Shown here piece after piece: positions 8,652-18,367 of a stretch of DNA of 64,000 nucleotides. Under the pieces are notes generated by a model. That model was not told the origin of the DNA. It saw only the letters and a program-made list of their open reading frames with translations, and made no database searches. The DNA is from Bacteroidota bacterium. Its GTDB lineage: Bacteria > Bacteroidota > Bacteroidia > 2-12-FULL-35-15. The position numbers were made by a program, and so were the translations under genes. How positions within the stretch are numbered: position 1 is the stretch's first letter; each line of letters begins with the position of its first letter. The stretch lies in the NCBI GenBank assembly GCA_005772895.1, contig SXIH01000004.1, positions 1-64,000 on the forward strand. Direction: 5' to 3'.

Positions 8652-10715
8652 TTATTTCGTTGTTCTGATATCACCTTCTTTAATAGGACGGAAGGCTGTT
8701 CTTCTGTTCTTCTGATGCTCTTCCTCAGTAGTTGCTTTTACAATCAGTAATTTAGTTTCACCATATCCTTGTGGTAACAAACGCTCAGGAGCAATTCCTT
8801 TCATAATTAAATAATCAACACAGGATTTTGCTCTCTCTTGTGATAATTTCATATTGTATGAATCACTTCCGCGTTCATCGGTATGTGAATTAATTTCAAC
8901 CGTTAAGTTGTTGTTCAAATTCAAGAAGTCTGTTAAGTCATCCAAAATCTTTTTTGAAGCAGGACGTAAAGTTGCTTTATCTAAATCGTACTCAATTCCT
9001 GGAATCACAATATCTCCAGAAGGAATAGGGGATAGGAAGAAATCTTTTACCAAGTGAGTAGATTCTGTTAATCCTAATGTTGTTACGTTTCCGGCATCAC
9101 CGAAAAATTTGTTTTTCTGTGCTTTCAAATACAATTCCATTCCTTCATCCAATACAGTAAAATAATTTCCATCTGCATCAGTAAACAAAAAGAATGGTTC
9201 TTTATCACCACGGATATCTTTTACTGTAATCATGGAATTTGCAATCACCTGATTGGTTTCAGCATTGTAAACTGTTCCTTTCAAGTCAAATACCAATGGA
9301 TCTTTTTCAATCGCAAATATTTTATAACATGTTCCACCTTCAGGACATTCTTTACAATCTTGTCTGTCTGATGTTAAGAATCCAGCACGTTGACTGCGTT
9401 CTAAAACAAAGTAAGCATCTTCTTTACTTGAGTTAAAAGGAGAACCTAAATTTTTTGGTGATGACCATAATGAATCACTATTATAAGAAGATTTAAAAAT
9501 ATCTAATCCGCCAAACCCAGGATGTCCACTTGAACTGAAATATAAAGTAGAAGTATAATAATGAAAGAAAGGTGTTACTTCATCTTCAGCAGTATTGAAC
9601 AACGGACCCATGTTGGTTGGAGGACCAGTTGGACGACTGTCATCATCTAAGTTAACTGACCATAAATCCATTTTTCCAAAACCACCTGGGCGGTTAGAAG
9701 AGAAATATAATACACTTCCATCTGGAGAAAGAGATGGGTGCATAGTTTTATATCCTTCAAGATTAATGTTATCGTTTAATTTTTCAGCACCCAACCATTT
9801 ATCATTCATTAATTTTGAAAGATAAATTGCACATTCGTTTTTATTTGTAGTTGACCAACGTGTGAAAAAATAATTACTTCTATCTAAAGTTAAAAATCCT
9901 GCTCCTTCATGAGCTTCGGTGTTTGCTGGTCCGGATACTTTGCTTAAATCTGTCCAGCCACTGTTTGTTTTCTTTAATGTATAAATATCACAAACATATC
10001 TTGGGTCTTGCTTTTTAGGATCAAGAACAGTATTTCCTTCACGTGCAGTAGTAAACTGAACAGTGTTCGGGTCACCATAATAATTTACTGCAAAGTTGGA
10101 TGTTCCTTTATTAAATAATGAATCAGGGATAGGCGCAATTGTTACTCCAGATTTATTGTTTGCTGTATCAGTCGCTAAATAACATCCTGCAATTTTTAAT
10201 TTTGCTTGTTTGAACATTACAGAATCTTTTCCTTCAGCATCGGTCATTACACTTTCAAAATGCATTGCTGCTCCAGGGTAACGTTGATTTTTCATCAATG
10301 CATCACCTAACCAATAACGTTCGTAAGGATAATCTGCAGGTTTATTGTCTACTGATTTTTTAAACCAAATTTCTGCATTTACATAATCGTGGTTTAAACG
10401 ATAGCTATCTGCAATTTGGTGAGTAGCATACTGTTCTAGTGGATCAGTTGTAGCTTTAACAGTTGTGTCTTTTACTGCAGTACTGTCTTTTACTTTTTTC
10501 GGAGGCGGAATGTATGCCTTTGCTACATAAGGATGAGTAATATCTACTGAGGTTCCTTTGTCTACTACTTTTAAATAATAAGTAACAGCAGATTTATAAT
10601 CTCCATTTTTAAATGCAATATCTCCGTATTCCAACCATTCTCTTTTGCTTTGAGCAGAAAGAGATACAGTTACAAAAAGAAATAAAAGTGTAAAAATATT
10701 TTTCGTACTTCTCAT
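8652..10715 (-). CDS. PorE-like TPR/propeller/OmpA protein
   Basis: 687 residues from ATG 10715, chosen because it gives a clean signal peptide and begins 2 bases after the porP stop; an ATG at 10733 would overlap that gene. Order: TPR region (about 25-160), WD40-like PD40 propeller strands (about 270-465; LSPDGSVLYFSSNRPGGFG), a carboxypeptidase-regulatory-like domain (about 475-555), and an OmpA peptidoglycan-binding domain (about 560-680; INSHTDERGSDSYNMKLSQE). This four-part order is that of T9SS component PorE, which links the secretion machinery to peptidoglycan. It follows a PorP/SprF-like gene and a type B cargo, so it probably anchors that specific secretion unit. Related cassette proteins share this architecture, so identity with the core PorE is not certain. 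Confidence 0.85.
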   Translation of the reverse strand: MRSTKNIFTLLFLFVTVSLSAQSKREWLEYGDIAFKNGDYKSAVTYYLKVVDKGTSVDITHPYVAKAYIPPPKKVKDSTAVKDTTVKATTDPLEQYATHQIADSYRLNHDYVNAEIWFKKSVDNKPADYPYERYWLGDALMKNQRYPGAAMHFESVMTDAEGKDSVMFKQAKLKIAGCYLATDTANNKSGVTIAPIPDSLFNKGTSNFAVNYYGDPNTVQFTTAREGNTVLDPKKQDPRYVCDIYTLKKTNSGWTDLSKVSGPANTEAHEGAGFLTLDRSNYFFTRWSTTNKNECAIYLSKLMNDKWLGAEKLNDNINLEGYKTMHPSLSPDGSVLYFSSNRPGGFGKMDLWSVNLDDDSRPTGPPTNMGPLFNTAEDEVTPFFHYYTSTLYFSSSGHPGFGGLDIFKSSYNSDSLWSSPKNLGSPFNSSKEDAYFVLERSQRAGFLTSDRQDCKECPEGGTCYKIFAIEKDPLVFDLKGTVYNAETNQVIANSMITVKDIRGDKEPFFLFTDADGNYFTVLDEGMELYLKAQKNKFFGDAGNVTTLGLTESTHLVKDFFLSPIPSGDIVIPGIEYDLDKATLRPASKKILDDLTDFLNLNNNLTVEINSHTDERGSDSYNMKLSQERAKSCVDYLIMKGIAPERLLPQGYGETKLLIVKATTEEEHQKNRRTAFRPIKEGDIRTTK

Positions 10716-10717
10716 AA

Positions 10718-11707
10718 CTACAATCTTGGGCAATTTGCTAATGGGTTTGGTTTATCTCTGCGTGCAATGTAGGTTAATGATATTTCGAAACCTCCGCGAG
10801 AATGAGAAACCTGTTTAAGTTTAGAAGTATTGATATCGTAGCTTACACGACAAGTGTATCTTCCTTTTTTGATTCCGCCTTCAATAATAGCCGCATCTTT
10901 ACTTCTGTAAGTTGGTCCGAATATTAAATAAGTGTCAGAGCTTTTTAAGAAGTAATGTAATAATAATGTTCCAGTAAATTCTTGATCGTTGATTTGTTTC
11001 ATATAAATGAACTTTGGCAACAACTGAATTTTTTCATTGATGTTTACTTTCACACCACCATGAGCATAATAACGCAATGGTAATTTATTTGCTTTGTCGA
11101 AAAATGTTTCCGTTGGTTGTGTTAAGTGAAAAGCAGAGAAACCAATAAAAGGATTTAAGCGAGAATTTTCTTTAGCATAGTAATATAAAAATCCTGCGTT
11201 GATATCGTGAATAGTAAAATTATCATTGGTAAAAGTTTCACCGCTTGGAACTCCTGCGTCAAATCCGCCATCGTTGGCTGTGGTGTACTGATTTCCAAAA
11301 GATAATTTATTTTGATTTACACTTTTATTTACGATTCCTCCTTGAACACCTAAAGCAATGTGGTGATTTTTTTGTTTGTCGAGAACCACATCGTATCCTA
11401 ACGAAAGTAAAACACTTAATGCATTGTAAGTACCAACGCCAGCACGATAATTAAATACCTGAATTCCTGCACCGAATTTTTTTATCGGCATATCAAAAGA
11501 AATTCCTGCTGTTGTGAATGGTTTTGTAGCCACAGCCATCCATTGTGTACGGTAGTGTCCATGCACGCGATACTTGCCATCAAACATTCCTGTCATAGCA
11601 GGATTTAAAAACATTGGTGGAGCATCGTATTGCGATAAGTGAAAATCCTGAGCAGTTGTTACTTTTACAGAAACTAAAAGTATCAAAGCGAAAATTGATT
11701 TGTTCAT
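10718..11707 (-). CDS. PorP/SprF family type IX secretion outer membrane protein
   Basis: 329 residues from ATG 11707, which yields the signal peptide MNKSIFALILLVSVKVTTAQ; ATGs at 11743 and 11752 give poor leaders. The mature N-terminus DFHLSQYDAPPMFLNPAMTG is the hallmark of the PorP/SprF family, followed by repeated amphipathic strands of a small outer membrane barrel. In Flavobacterium johnsoniae SprF-like proteins are needed for secretion or attachment of cargo with type B C-terminal domains. Here the upstream gene, 48 bases away, encodes exactly such a cargo, and the downstream gene a PorE-like anchor. This makes a dedicated secretion role for the neighbour very likely. Confidence 0.92.
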   Translation of the reverse strand: MNKSIFALILLVSVKVTTAQDFHLSQYDAPPMFLNPAMTGMFDGKYRVHGHYRTQWMAVATKPFTTAGISFDMPIKKFGAGIQVFNYRAGVGTYNALSVLLSLGYDVVLDKQKNHHIALGVQGGIVNKSVNQNKLSFGNQYTTANDGGFDAGVPSGETFTNDNFTIHDINAGFLYYYAKENSRLNPFIGFSAFHLTQPTETFFDKANKLPLRYYAHGGVKVNINEKIQLLPKFIYMKQINDQEFTGTLLLHYFLKSSDTYLIFGPTYRSKDAAIIEGGIKKGRYTCRVSYDINTSKLKQVSHSRGGFEISLTYIARRDKPNPLANCPRL

Positions 11708-11755
11708 CGACTTAAAAAATGAAGTATGTAAAATGTGTTTCATAAATCTCAATAA

Positions 11756-14700
11756 TTATCGGAGCAAAGTTACATCACCCGAAATTTTGTGTTCTTTATC
11801 ATCTTCGGTAATCCCGACTACTGTATAAACATAAACACCCAATGCCTGGTCAATGCCTTTTCGTTTTCCATCCCAACCTGCACAAGTATGATTTCCACAT
11901 TGTGTTGCATCAGTTGATTCAAAAATTAATTCACCCCAGTTATTATAAATTCTGAATTCAATTTCTTTAAATGGTCCACCATAAATATGGAACATGTCAT
12001 TTTCTCCATCGCCATTCGGACTAAATCCTGTTGGAACATCAGGCGGCATAGAAATAATTTCTGTTCTGCAAATTGTATCCGTACATCCATTAATATCTGT
12101 TACAATTAAACATACATCAAAGAAACCACCTTGTCCGTAAACGTGAGTTGGATTTTGCAATGTAGATGTTGAATCTGCCGAACCATCACCAAAATCCCAA
12201 TACCAAGAAACGGCACCATTGGTTGATTGATCAGTAAATCCAATTGTTTGATTTACGTTTCCTGTCCAATCGTCAGAAGTAAATCCGGCTCCTGGTCCAG
12301 GTAAAACTACCACTGGTTGAATAATTGTATCAATACAACCTTGTGATGATATCACAATTAATTGTGTGTTATAAGTTGTTGCTGATGGGAAATTGTGATT
12401 TGGATTTTGGATAGTACTGATTGGACTTCCATCTCCAAACGTCCAACTCCAAGTTGAAATAGTTGCACCTCCACCAACAGTTGACATGTCAGTATATACT
12501 GTTCCGTCATCCAAACAAATTCCGTTTGCATTAAAGTTTGCATTTGGTTTTTCAAATACATTTAATATTTGAGAAAGTGTATCCACACATCCATTGTTTG
12601 ATGTAACAATTAAAGTAACAGTAAATGGTCCGCCTACACCATAAATATGTGAAGGATCTTGAAGAGTACTTGTTCCGCTATCACCAAAATTCCAATCCCA
12701 ATTTGTAATTACACCAACTGTTGTAGATGCATCAGTAAAGTTAACGGTATCTTGCGGACAGGCATTTACACTTGAGAAGGCAGCTACTGGTGCAGGAATT
12801 AAAGTAACATTAATTGTATCTGCATTTGAAAGACAACCACCATTATTTGCAGATGTAAAAATTAAAGTGATATTTCCTGCCAAATCATCAGCTGCACTAG
12901 GATTGTAAACTCCTGTTAAAGAAGTATCGCTTGGAGAAAACACGCCACTTCCGCTACTCGTCCAGATACCAGCTCCGGTTGTAGAGTTAGCATTTATGTT
13001 TACAGGATTACTTGCACAGGAACTATCACCAGAAGTAATAACAGCAACCGGTGTTGCAGTAAATGTGACGATGGTTGTATCACTTTCAGGAATACAATTT
13101 CCATTTCCTGTGGTTGTAATGTAAAGCATTACTGTACCTGCAGAAGTATCTGCTGTACTAGGAATATAATTTGTGCACAATGAAGTTGGGCTTACAAAAG
13201 TACCTGAACCTGTTGTAGACCATGTTCCTCCGGTAGCAACTGTAACTACACCACACACAGGAACACTTGCAGTATCTTTACAAACAAATAAATCTGGTCC
13301 AGCATCTGCTGTTGGTCCAGGATAGAAACTGATAATTACTTGATCGGTATCAGCCGGACAAAATCCATTTGTATACGTATACAACATAAGCGTATCTGCA
13401 CCTAAAGCAATGGCAGCAGCCGTTGGGGTATAAGTTGCATTTAATGTACTGTCGGTAGGATTGAATGCACCGGTTCCGGTCCAAATACCACCACCTGCAT
13501 TTAACACTGTTCCACCCAAAGTAATTGTTGAATTGTTTGTACAGCTGATTGTGTCGCCACCGGCATTGGCTATAGGATTTCCCTGAATGGTTACAGGATA
13601 TGTAATGGTATCCATACAACCGGCAGCGGTAGTAGTAATTAATGTTACGTTATATGTTCCTCCTGCTCCATAAATATGAGTTGGGTCTTGCAAGGTATCT
13701 GTTCCTGTGTCTCCAAAATTCCAATCCCAAGCTGTAATTGTGCTTCCTGGGTCAACTGTAGAGGTATCATTAAAATTTATTGGCAAGCCCATACAATTAG
13801 GCGCATTGCTGGTAAAATCCGAAATAACATAAGAAATATTTACCAGTTGTGTTGATGTATCAGCACAAGGAGTTCCGTCATTGATAATTAATACTGCAGT
13901 ATAACTTCCTAATCCAGGGTAAACGTGTGTAGGGCTTGTTACAGTTGATGTTGGGGAACCATCACCAAAATCCCATAAATAAGTATTTGCAGCAGGAGTT
14001 GTTGTATTTGTAAATGTAATAGTTGTTCCGTTACATGCGCCACCGGAAGTAAAACTAGCTACAGCGAGTGGTGGACAGTTTACAACGTTAAATTGAAAAT
14101 CTCTTAAAATTTCACCGATCTTAACACCATTACGCCACTCTTCGCATTTTACTCCAGCAACAAACTGCCCTAAAATAGGAGGAATTCCATTTAATATTCC
14201 CGAAGGGCTTATGGTAAGCGAATTTGGTGTACCGGCATCTAAAGGGTTGTTGGCGCCATAAGTACTAGACCAAGTAATAAGAGGAACTGTAAATACACAT
14301 CCTGGCCATGTTGGATCCATTGCTCCAGGCCCTGTATCACCATTGTAGGGTGTATAAAGAGAATATACTAATGAATCACCATCAGCATCAGTTGCACTGT
14401 GGTCAACATTCATATTGTTCCCTTGACATACGAATACCGGAGGTGGGCTTACCCATTTTGGACTACTGTTTGCAATTACAACTCCGTTATCAGGAATGTG
14501 TGCATACCATGTTTCACCTGTTGACAGAGGAGCAACAATGTTTAGTAAAGTAGAGTTACGGCAACAATATTGGTAATTCAAATCATATCCACCTGGAGTA
14601 GGGGGTAAACCACTTACAACAGTTGTGTAAATTGCTTCCTCTAAACAAATACCAGGATTGACAGCACAAGTGTCAATGTTTGGTGGAACAAGACTTGCAC

Positions 14701-14944
14701 CAGGAAATGGGATGCTAAGGGTTGTTACCAATGTGGATCCACAGTTTCTATGAATTTGTATCTGAACTGGATTTGGAAATGCGGCACTTCCCGGTTTACA
14801 ATCTCTGTATAATTTTAAAGTAACACGATAAGTAGAACCACCCAATTGCTCATAAGTGAGTGATCCTCCAACAATGTGGGTAGCATTTGAAACAAATGGT
14901 AGAAAGAAGATAAAAATAATTAGGGGTAGTAATAATTTCTTCAT
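11756..14944 (-). CDS. Large PKD-repeat surface protein with type B (gliding-associated) C-terminal domain
   Basis: 1062 residues. Signal peptide (1-21), then a conserved N-terminal domain starting ATHIVGGSLTYEQLGGSTYR (about 22-290), two PKD domains (about 290-450; YLWDFGDGSPTSTV), three Ig-like/HYR-like repeats each with a GGxW..TG core (about 455-730), three more PKD domains (about 735-970), and a type B gliding-motility-associated C-terminal domain (about 975-1062; PTGFSPNGDGENDMF, IYNNWGELIFES, WDGKR). It is exported by the T9SS and displayed on, or released from, the surface, probably as an adhesin. It heads an operon with porP/sprF- and porE-like genes. Its N-terminal domain is shared with the paralogs at 31501-37058. 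Confidence 0.92.
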   Translation of the reverse strand: MKKLLLPLIIFIFFLPFVSNATHIVGGSLTYEQLGGSTYRVTLKLYRDCKPGSAAFPNPVQIQIHRNCGSTLVTTLSIPFPGASLVPPNIDTCAVNPGICLEEAIYTTVVSGLPPTPGGYDLNYQYCCRNSTLLNIVAPLSTGETWYAHIPDNGVVIANSSPKWVSPPPVFVCQGNNMNVDHSATDADGDSLVYSLYTPYNGDTGPGAMDPTWPGCVFTVPLITWSSTYGANNPLDAGTPNSLTISPSGILNGIPPILGQFVAGVKCEEWRNGVKIGEILRDFQFNVVNCPPLAVASFTSGGACNGTTITFTNTTTPAANTYLWDFGDGSPTSTVTSPTHVYPGLGSYTAVLIINDGTPCADTSTQLVNISYVISDFTSNAPNCMGLPINFNDTSTVDPGSTITAWDWNFGDTGTDTLQDPTHIYGAGGTYNVTLITTTAAGCMDTITYPVTIQGNPIANAGGDTISCTNNSTITLGGTVLNAGGGIWTGTGAFNPTDSTLNATYTPTAAAIALGADTLMLYTYTNGFCPADTDQVIISFYPGPTADAGPDLFVCKDTASVPVCGVVTVATGGTWSTTGSGTFVSPTSLCTNYIPSTADTSAGTVMLYITTTGNGNCIPESDTTIVTFTATPVAVITSGDSSCASNPVNINANSTTGAGIWTSSGSGVFSPSDTSLTGVYNPSAADDLAGNITLIFTSANNGGCLSNADTINVTLIPAPVAAFSSVNACPQDTVNFTDASTTVGVITNWDWNFGDSGTSTLQDPSHIYGVGGPFTVTLIVTSNNGCVDTLSQILNVFEKPNANFNANGICLDDGTVYTDMSTVGGGATISTWSWTFGDGSPISTIQNPNHNFPSATTYNTQLIVISSQGCIDTIIQPVVVLPGPGAGFTSDDWTGNVNQTIGFTDQSTNGAVSWYWDFGDGSADSTSTLQNPTHVYGQGGFFDVCLIVTDINGCTDTICRTEIISMPPDVPTGFSPNGDGENDMFHIYGGPFKEIEFRIYNNWGELIFESTDATQCGNHTCAGWDGKRKGIDQALGVYVYTVVGITEDDKEHKISGDVTLLR

Positions 14945-15027
14945 TCAAATATATGTTTAGTCGTTATATATATTACGAATTGTAAATGTAATAAAAATTT
15001 TCTTCATACAAATAATTATCTCTAAAA

Positions 15028-15060
15028 TTGTCAGATTAACGATAAAAAAGCTTAGTTTTG
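15028..15060 (+). promoter_or_regulatory. Bacteroidota-type promoter for the SBBP protein
   Basis: TTG (15028-15030), a 22-base spacer, then TAGTTTTG (15053-15060), 22 bases before the ATG at 15083. The spacer is at the long end of what the consensus tolerates. Confidence 0.5.
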
Positions 15061-15082
15061 ACTAAACTTATTTCATATAAGC

Positions 15083-17590
15083 ATGAAAAAATTACTACTA
15101 TCTACTCTTGTTTTTGGAACATCTTTTTTGGCAGTAAATGCTCAAATAAATATTCAATGGCAAACTCGTTATACCAGTGCCGGAAGTAATGTTGATAGGG
15201 CAGAAGACTTGTTCAAGGATGCTGCTGGTAACGTTTATGTTACCGGTCTAGGGCTCGGAGCTAGCGGAAATTTTGATTACATTACTATTAAATATGATGC
15301 AGTTGGAGCTCAGGTTTGGAAGTCGGAATACAATGGTCCGGGAAACAGTTTAGACGAAGCACACGCTATCACAGTGGATGGTTCAGGGAATGTGTATGTT
15401 ACTGGTTGGAGTTATGGTGGAGCAGGAACAGGATATGATTATGCAACTGTAAAATACAATTCTGCAGGAGTTCAACAATGGGCTTCAAGATATACGAATG
15501 TTGCCGGTGGAACGGATGAAGCTTGGGATATTAGCGTTGATAACTCAGGAAATGTTTTTGTAACAGGAAGTAGTGACGGAGCGGGTTCCAATAGTGCTGC
15601 AACTACTGTGAGATATAATTCTGCGGGAGTTCAACAGTTTGCCAATCGATTTGAAGGTGCTGGTGGTGCTATTGATGCTGCATACGCTATTTATGTGGAT
15701 GCAGTTACCGGTGATTCCTACGTAACTGGATATACTTTCCAAAATGCTGCAAACGATTTCAATTACATTACTATAAAATACAATTTAGCAGGAGCACAAC
15801 AATGGGCCACGACTTATAACAGCCCCGATGCTAACTTTGATCAAGCTACTGCAATTGCGGTAGATGCTTCAGGCAACGTTTATGTTACAGGATATAGTCA
15901 AACATTGGTTTTAACCAATTACGATTACGCCACTGTAAAATACAATTCGACTGGAGTTCAACAATGGCAGGTAAGATATAACGGAACAGGAAACGATTAT
16001 GATCGTGCAAATGCAATTACATTGGATGCAACAGGAAATGTTTATGTAACCGGAAAAAGTGTTGGTGCTGGGTCTGCTGCAGAAGATGCATTCACAATAA
16101 AGTATGACAATTTAGGTGTTTCGCAATGGACAGCCCGTTATAACGGACCATCAAATGGATATGATGAAGGGAAAGCAATTGCAGTAGATGCTACTGGAAA
16201 TGTTTATATAACAGGATATAGTTTTACTTCCGGTGTGAACAACGATTATTTAACCATTAAATACGATGCAACCGGAGCACAAGAATGGTTAACAAAATAC
16301 AATGGAACGGGAAACAATGCAGACCAAGCAGCAGCTATTGCAATTGATGCTATTGGAAATGTCTTCATTACAGGATTAAGCAGAGGTGCAGGTTCTAACG
16401 AAGATTACGAAACGATAAAATATTGCCAATTAAAATCAGATGCAGGTACAGATACTTCTATCTGTAATGGAAGTTCTGTTCAATTAAATTCTTCTGCACC
16501 CGGTGCTGTTAGTTATGCCTGGACTCCAATCACAGGATTAAGTGATCCAAGTATTGCAAATCCGATTGCAAATCCAACGGTTACTACAACATATGTTGTT
16601 GCCATTACAAATGGAAACGGATGTACTGATAATGATACAATTGTTGTTACAGTTGTTCCTCTTCCATCACCTAGTATTACTCCGAGCGGTCCGACTTCTT
16701 TTTGTACAGGCGGTTCTGTTACTTTAACGTCAGCAGCAGCAACAACTTATTTGTGGAGCACAGGAGCAACGGATACATTGCCATCTATTACTGTTTCAAC
16801 TTCAGGAACATATACAGTTACTGTATCTAACGGAATTGGTTGTACAGCAACCGCAACACAAACGGTTACTGTTTTTGGTTTACCTCCAATTGATGCCGGT
16901 CCGAATGATAGTACTTGTTTGAGTACAAATGCAAACTTATTAGCTACAGGCGGAATCTCTTATGTTTGGACACCAGCTGGTTCTTTAAGTGATCCAAATA
17001 TTGCCAATCCTGTTGCAGGGCCAACAGTTACTACAACGTATACTGTTGTTGGAACTGCCTCCGGTGGTTGTACCAATACAGATTCTGTTACTATTTACGT
17101 TTTAGGAAATCCAGGATTACCAAGTGTTAGTGAAGTATTGGATTCATTAATGTGCACGCCTTCTTATTATGCGTATCAATGGTATTACAATGGTTCTCCA
17201 ATTGCAGGTGCAACAACTCAGAATTATAATTTTACTTTAAATGGTAATTATTATGTGGAGGTGTTTAACTCTTTAGGTTGTTCAACTGTGTCTGCTGTTA
17301 TTGTTGTAAACGATGTTGGAGTTGCTGAAAACATAAATGCAATTTCATTAACTATTTATCCAAATCCAACTTCCAATAATTTTACGCTGGAATATGTTTT
17401 GGAAAAACCGGAGAATGTTAAAATTAATTTGATGAATGTAACAGGACAATTAATTTATTCAGAAAGTATAAATGCAATTGTAGGAATTAATAAAAAACAA
17501 ATCAGCTTTTTGGAAAACGCAAATGGAATTTATTATTTGCAGGTTGTTACTAACGAAAGTATAGTTACGAAGAAAATAATCAAACAATAA
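15083..17590 (+). CDS. SBBP beta-propeller T9SS cargo protein
   Basis: 835 residues. Signal peptide (MKKLLLSTLVFGTSFLAVNA), then eight SBBP repeats of about 50 residues (about 30-440), each with a NVYVTG-like strand followed by DYxTIKY and GAQxW elements, forming a beta propeller. Next come Ig-like domains (about 445-690; GSVTLTSAAATTYLWSTGAT), and a type A T9SS sorting domain at the end (about 755-835; LTIYPNPTSNNFTLEYVLEK, ending KKIIKQ). The protein is exported across the outer membrane and probably cell-attached. The repeats suggest a binding scaffold; the ligand is unknown. It is monocistronic and divergent from the PKD operon. Confidence 0.92.
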   Translation: MKKLLLSTLVFGTSFLAVNAQINIQWQTRYTSAGSNVDRAEDLFKDAAGNVYVTGLGLGASGNFDYITIKYDAVGAQVWKSEYNGPGNSLDEAHAITVDGSGNVYVTGWSYGGAGTGYDYATVKYNSAGVQQWASRYTNVAGGTDEAWDISVDNSGNVFVTGSSDGAGSNSAATTVRYNSAGVQQFANRFEGAGGAIDAAYAIYVDAVTGDSYVTGYTFQNAANDFNYITIKYNLAGAQQWATTYNSPDANFDQATAIAVDASGNVYVTGYSQTLVLTNYDYATVKYNSTGVQQWQVRYNGTGNDYDRANAITLDATGNVYVTGKSVGAGSAAEDAFTIKYDNLGVSQWTARYNGPSNGYDEGKAIAVDATGNVYITGYSFTSGVNNDYLTIKYDATGAQEWLTKYNGTGNNADQAAAIAIDAIGNVFITGLSRGAGSNEDYETIKYCQLKSDAGTDTSICNGSSVQLNSSAPGAVSYAWTPITGLSDPSIANPIANPTVTTTYVVAITNGNGCTDNDTIVVTVVPLPSPSITPSGPTSFCTGGSVTLTSAAATTYLWSTGATDTLPSITVSTSGTYTVTVSNGIGCTATATQTVTVFGLPPIDAGPNDSTCLSTNANLLATGGISYVWTPAGSLSDPNIANPVAGPTVTTTYTVVGTASGGCTNTDSVTIYVLGNPGLPSVSEVLDSLMCTPSYYAYQWYYNGSPIAGATTQNYNFTLNGNYYVEVFNSLGCSTVSAVIVVNDVGVAENINAISLTIYPNPTSNNFTLEYVLEKPENVKINLMNVTGQLIYSESINAIVGINKKQISFLENANGIYYLQVVTNESIVTKKIIKQ

Positions 17591-17608
17591 GTCAAAAGAG
17601 TTAAGTCG

Positions 17609-17648
17609 AAAGTCAAAAAACGATTTCGTTCGTTTTTGACTTTTTTTT
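17609..17648. terminator. Intrinsic terminator between SBBP protein and nfu
   Basis: Hairpin AAAGTCAAAAAACGA / TCGTTTTTGACTTT with a short loop, followed by a run of eight T on the plus strand and A-rich sequence on the other side, so it may serve both convergent genes. Confidence 0.75.
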
Positions 17649-17692
17649 ATTTATCCTTCCTTCTGACTTCTGACTTTTTCTCTTTTAACTTT

Positions 17693-18316
17693 TTAAACGG
17701 CTTCCGAAACAACTTCCTTCACCTCAGGTATCATCCGTTTAAGCAATCCTTCAATCCCTGCTTTTAGCGTTATTGTTGAGGATGGACAGCCACTACAGGC
17801 TCCACGTAATTGAACAGTTACAACTCCGTCAATAAAACTTTTGAATGTAATACTTCCTCCATCACCTTCTACTGCAGGACGAATATATTGTTCTAATGCT
17901 TCCACAATTTTTACTTCAATCTCATTTGTTGGTGCAGTATGTTCTGTAAATACTTCTTTTGTTTCTGTAAAAGTATTATCAATAGCAACGTTTGCTTTTG
18001 GAACTTCAGTTATGATTGGTTTGCCTTCGCTTAAATAAATGCGAATAAAATCTCTCAACTCTAAAGTAACTTCTTCCCATTGAATAGAATCTATTTTTGT
18101 AATTGTTACAAAATTCGCAGCCATAAAAACGGCTTTTACAAATGGAAATTCAAAAAGTTTTGCAGCAAGAGGAGAACCTTTCGTTTCTGCTTTTGATAAA
18201 TATTGAGCAGTTGCACCATCATGCACCATCAATTGGTTTGCAACAAACTTCATAGATGAAGGATTTGGAGTGCTCTCTGCGTATATGATAATCGGCTTTT
18301 TAACGATTGTGTCCAT
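17693..18316 (-). CDS. Nfu-type Fe-S cluster carrier
   Basis: 207 residues from ATG 18316; the upstream ATG at 18361 lies beyond the -7 promoter element and adds a Cys-containing leader without family support. N-terminal Nfu_N domain (about 5-95; AESTPNPSSMKFVANQLMVH) and C-terminal NifU-like domain (about 130-205) with the CxxC motif in GACSGCPSSTITLKAGIE that binds a bridging [4Fe-4S] cluster. This domain order is that of Nfu1, which hands clusters to apo-enzymes in the cytoplasm. It is divergent from nadB with only 51 bases between the two starts; the quinolinate pathway partner NadA is a 4Fe-4S enzyme, which may explain the pairing. Confidence 0.9.
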   Translation of the reverse strand: MDTIVKKPIIIYAESTPNPSSMKFVANQLMVHDGATAQYLSKAETKGSPLAAKLFEFPFVKAVFMAANFVTITKIDSIQWEEVTLELRDFIRIYLSEGKPIITEVPKANVAIDNTFTETKEVFTEHTAPTNEIEVKIVEALEQYIRPAVEGDGGSITFKSFIDGVVTVQLRGACSGCPSSTITLKAGIEGLLKRMIPEVKEVVSEAV

Positions 18317-18324
18317 CTTTTCTG

Positions 18325-18345
18325 TAATTTTGAATTGCAAAGATA
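18325..18345. promoter_or_regulatory. Overlapping divergent -7 elements of nadB and nfu
   Basis: TAATTTTG (18325-18332, plus strand, for nadB) and TATCTTTG (18345-18338, minus strand, for nfu) both fit TAnnTTTG and lie 5 bases apart, back to back but crossed, so each transcript would begin near the other's -7 box. No well-spaced -33 TTG is present for either. Confidence 0.4.
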
Positions 18346-18367
18346 CGCAATCTGCGTACAAAATTAT

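Noticed and set aside
14946-14953. TATATTTG as promoter of the large PKD protein
   Set aside because: It ends 1 base before the start codon and has no -33 TTG at the right spacing, so it would start within the gene.
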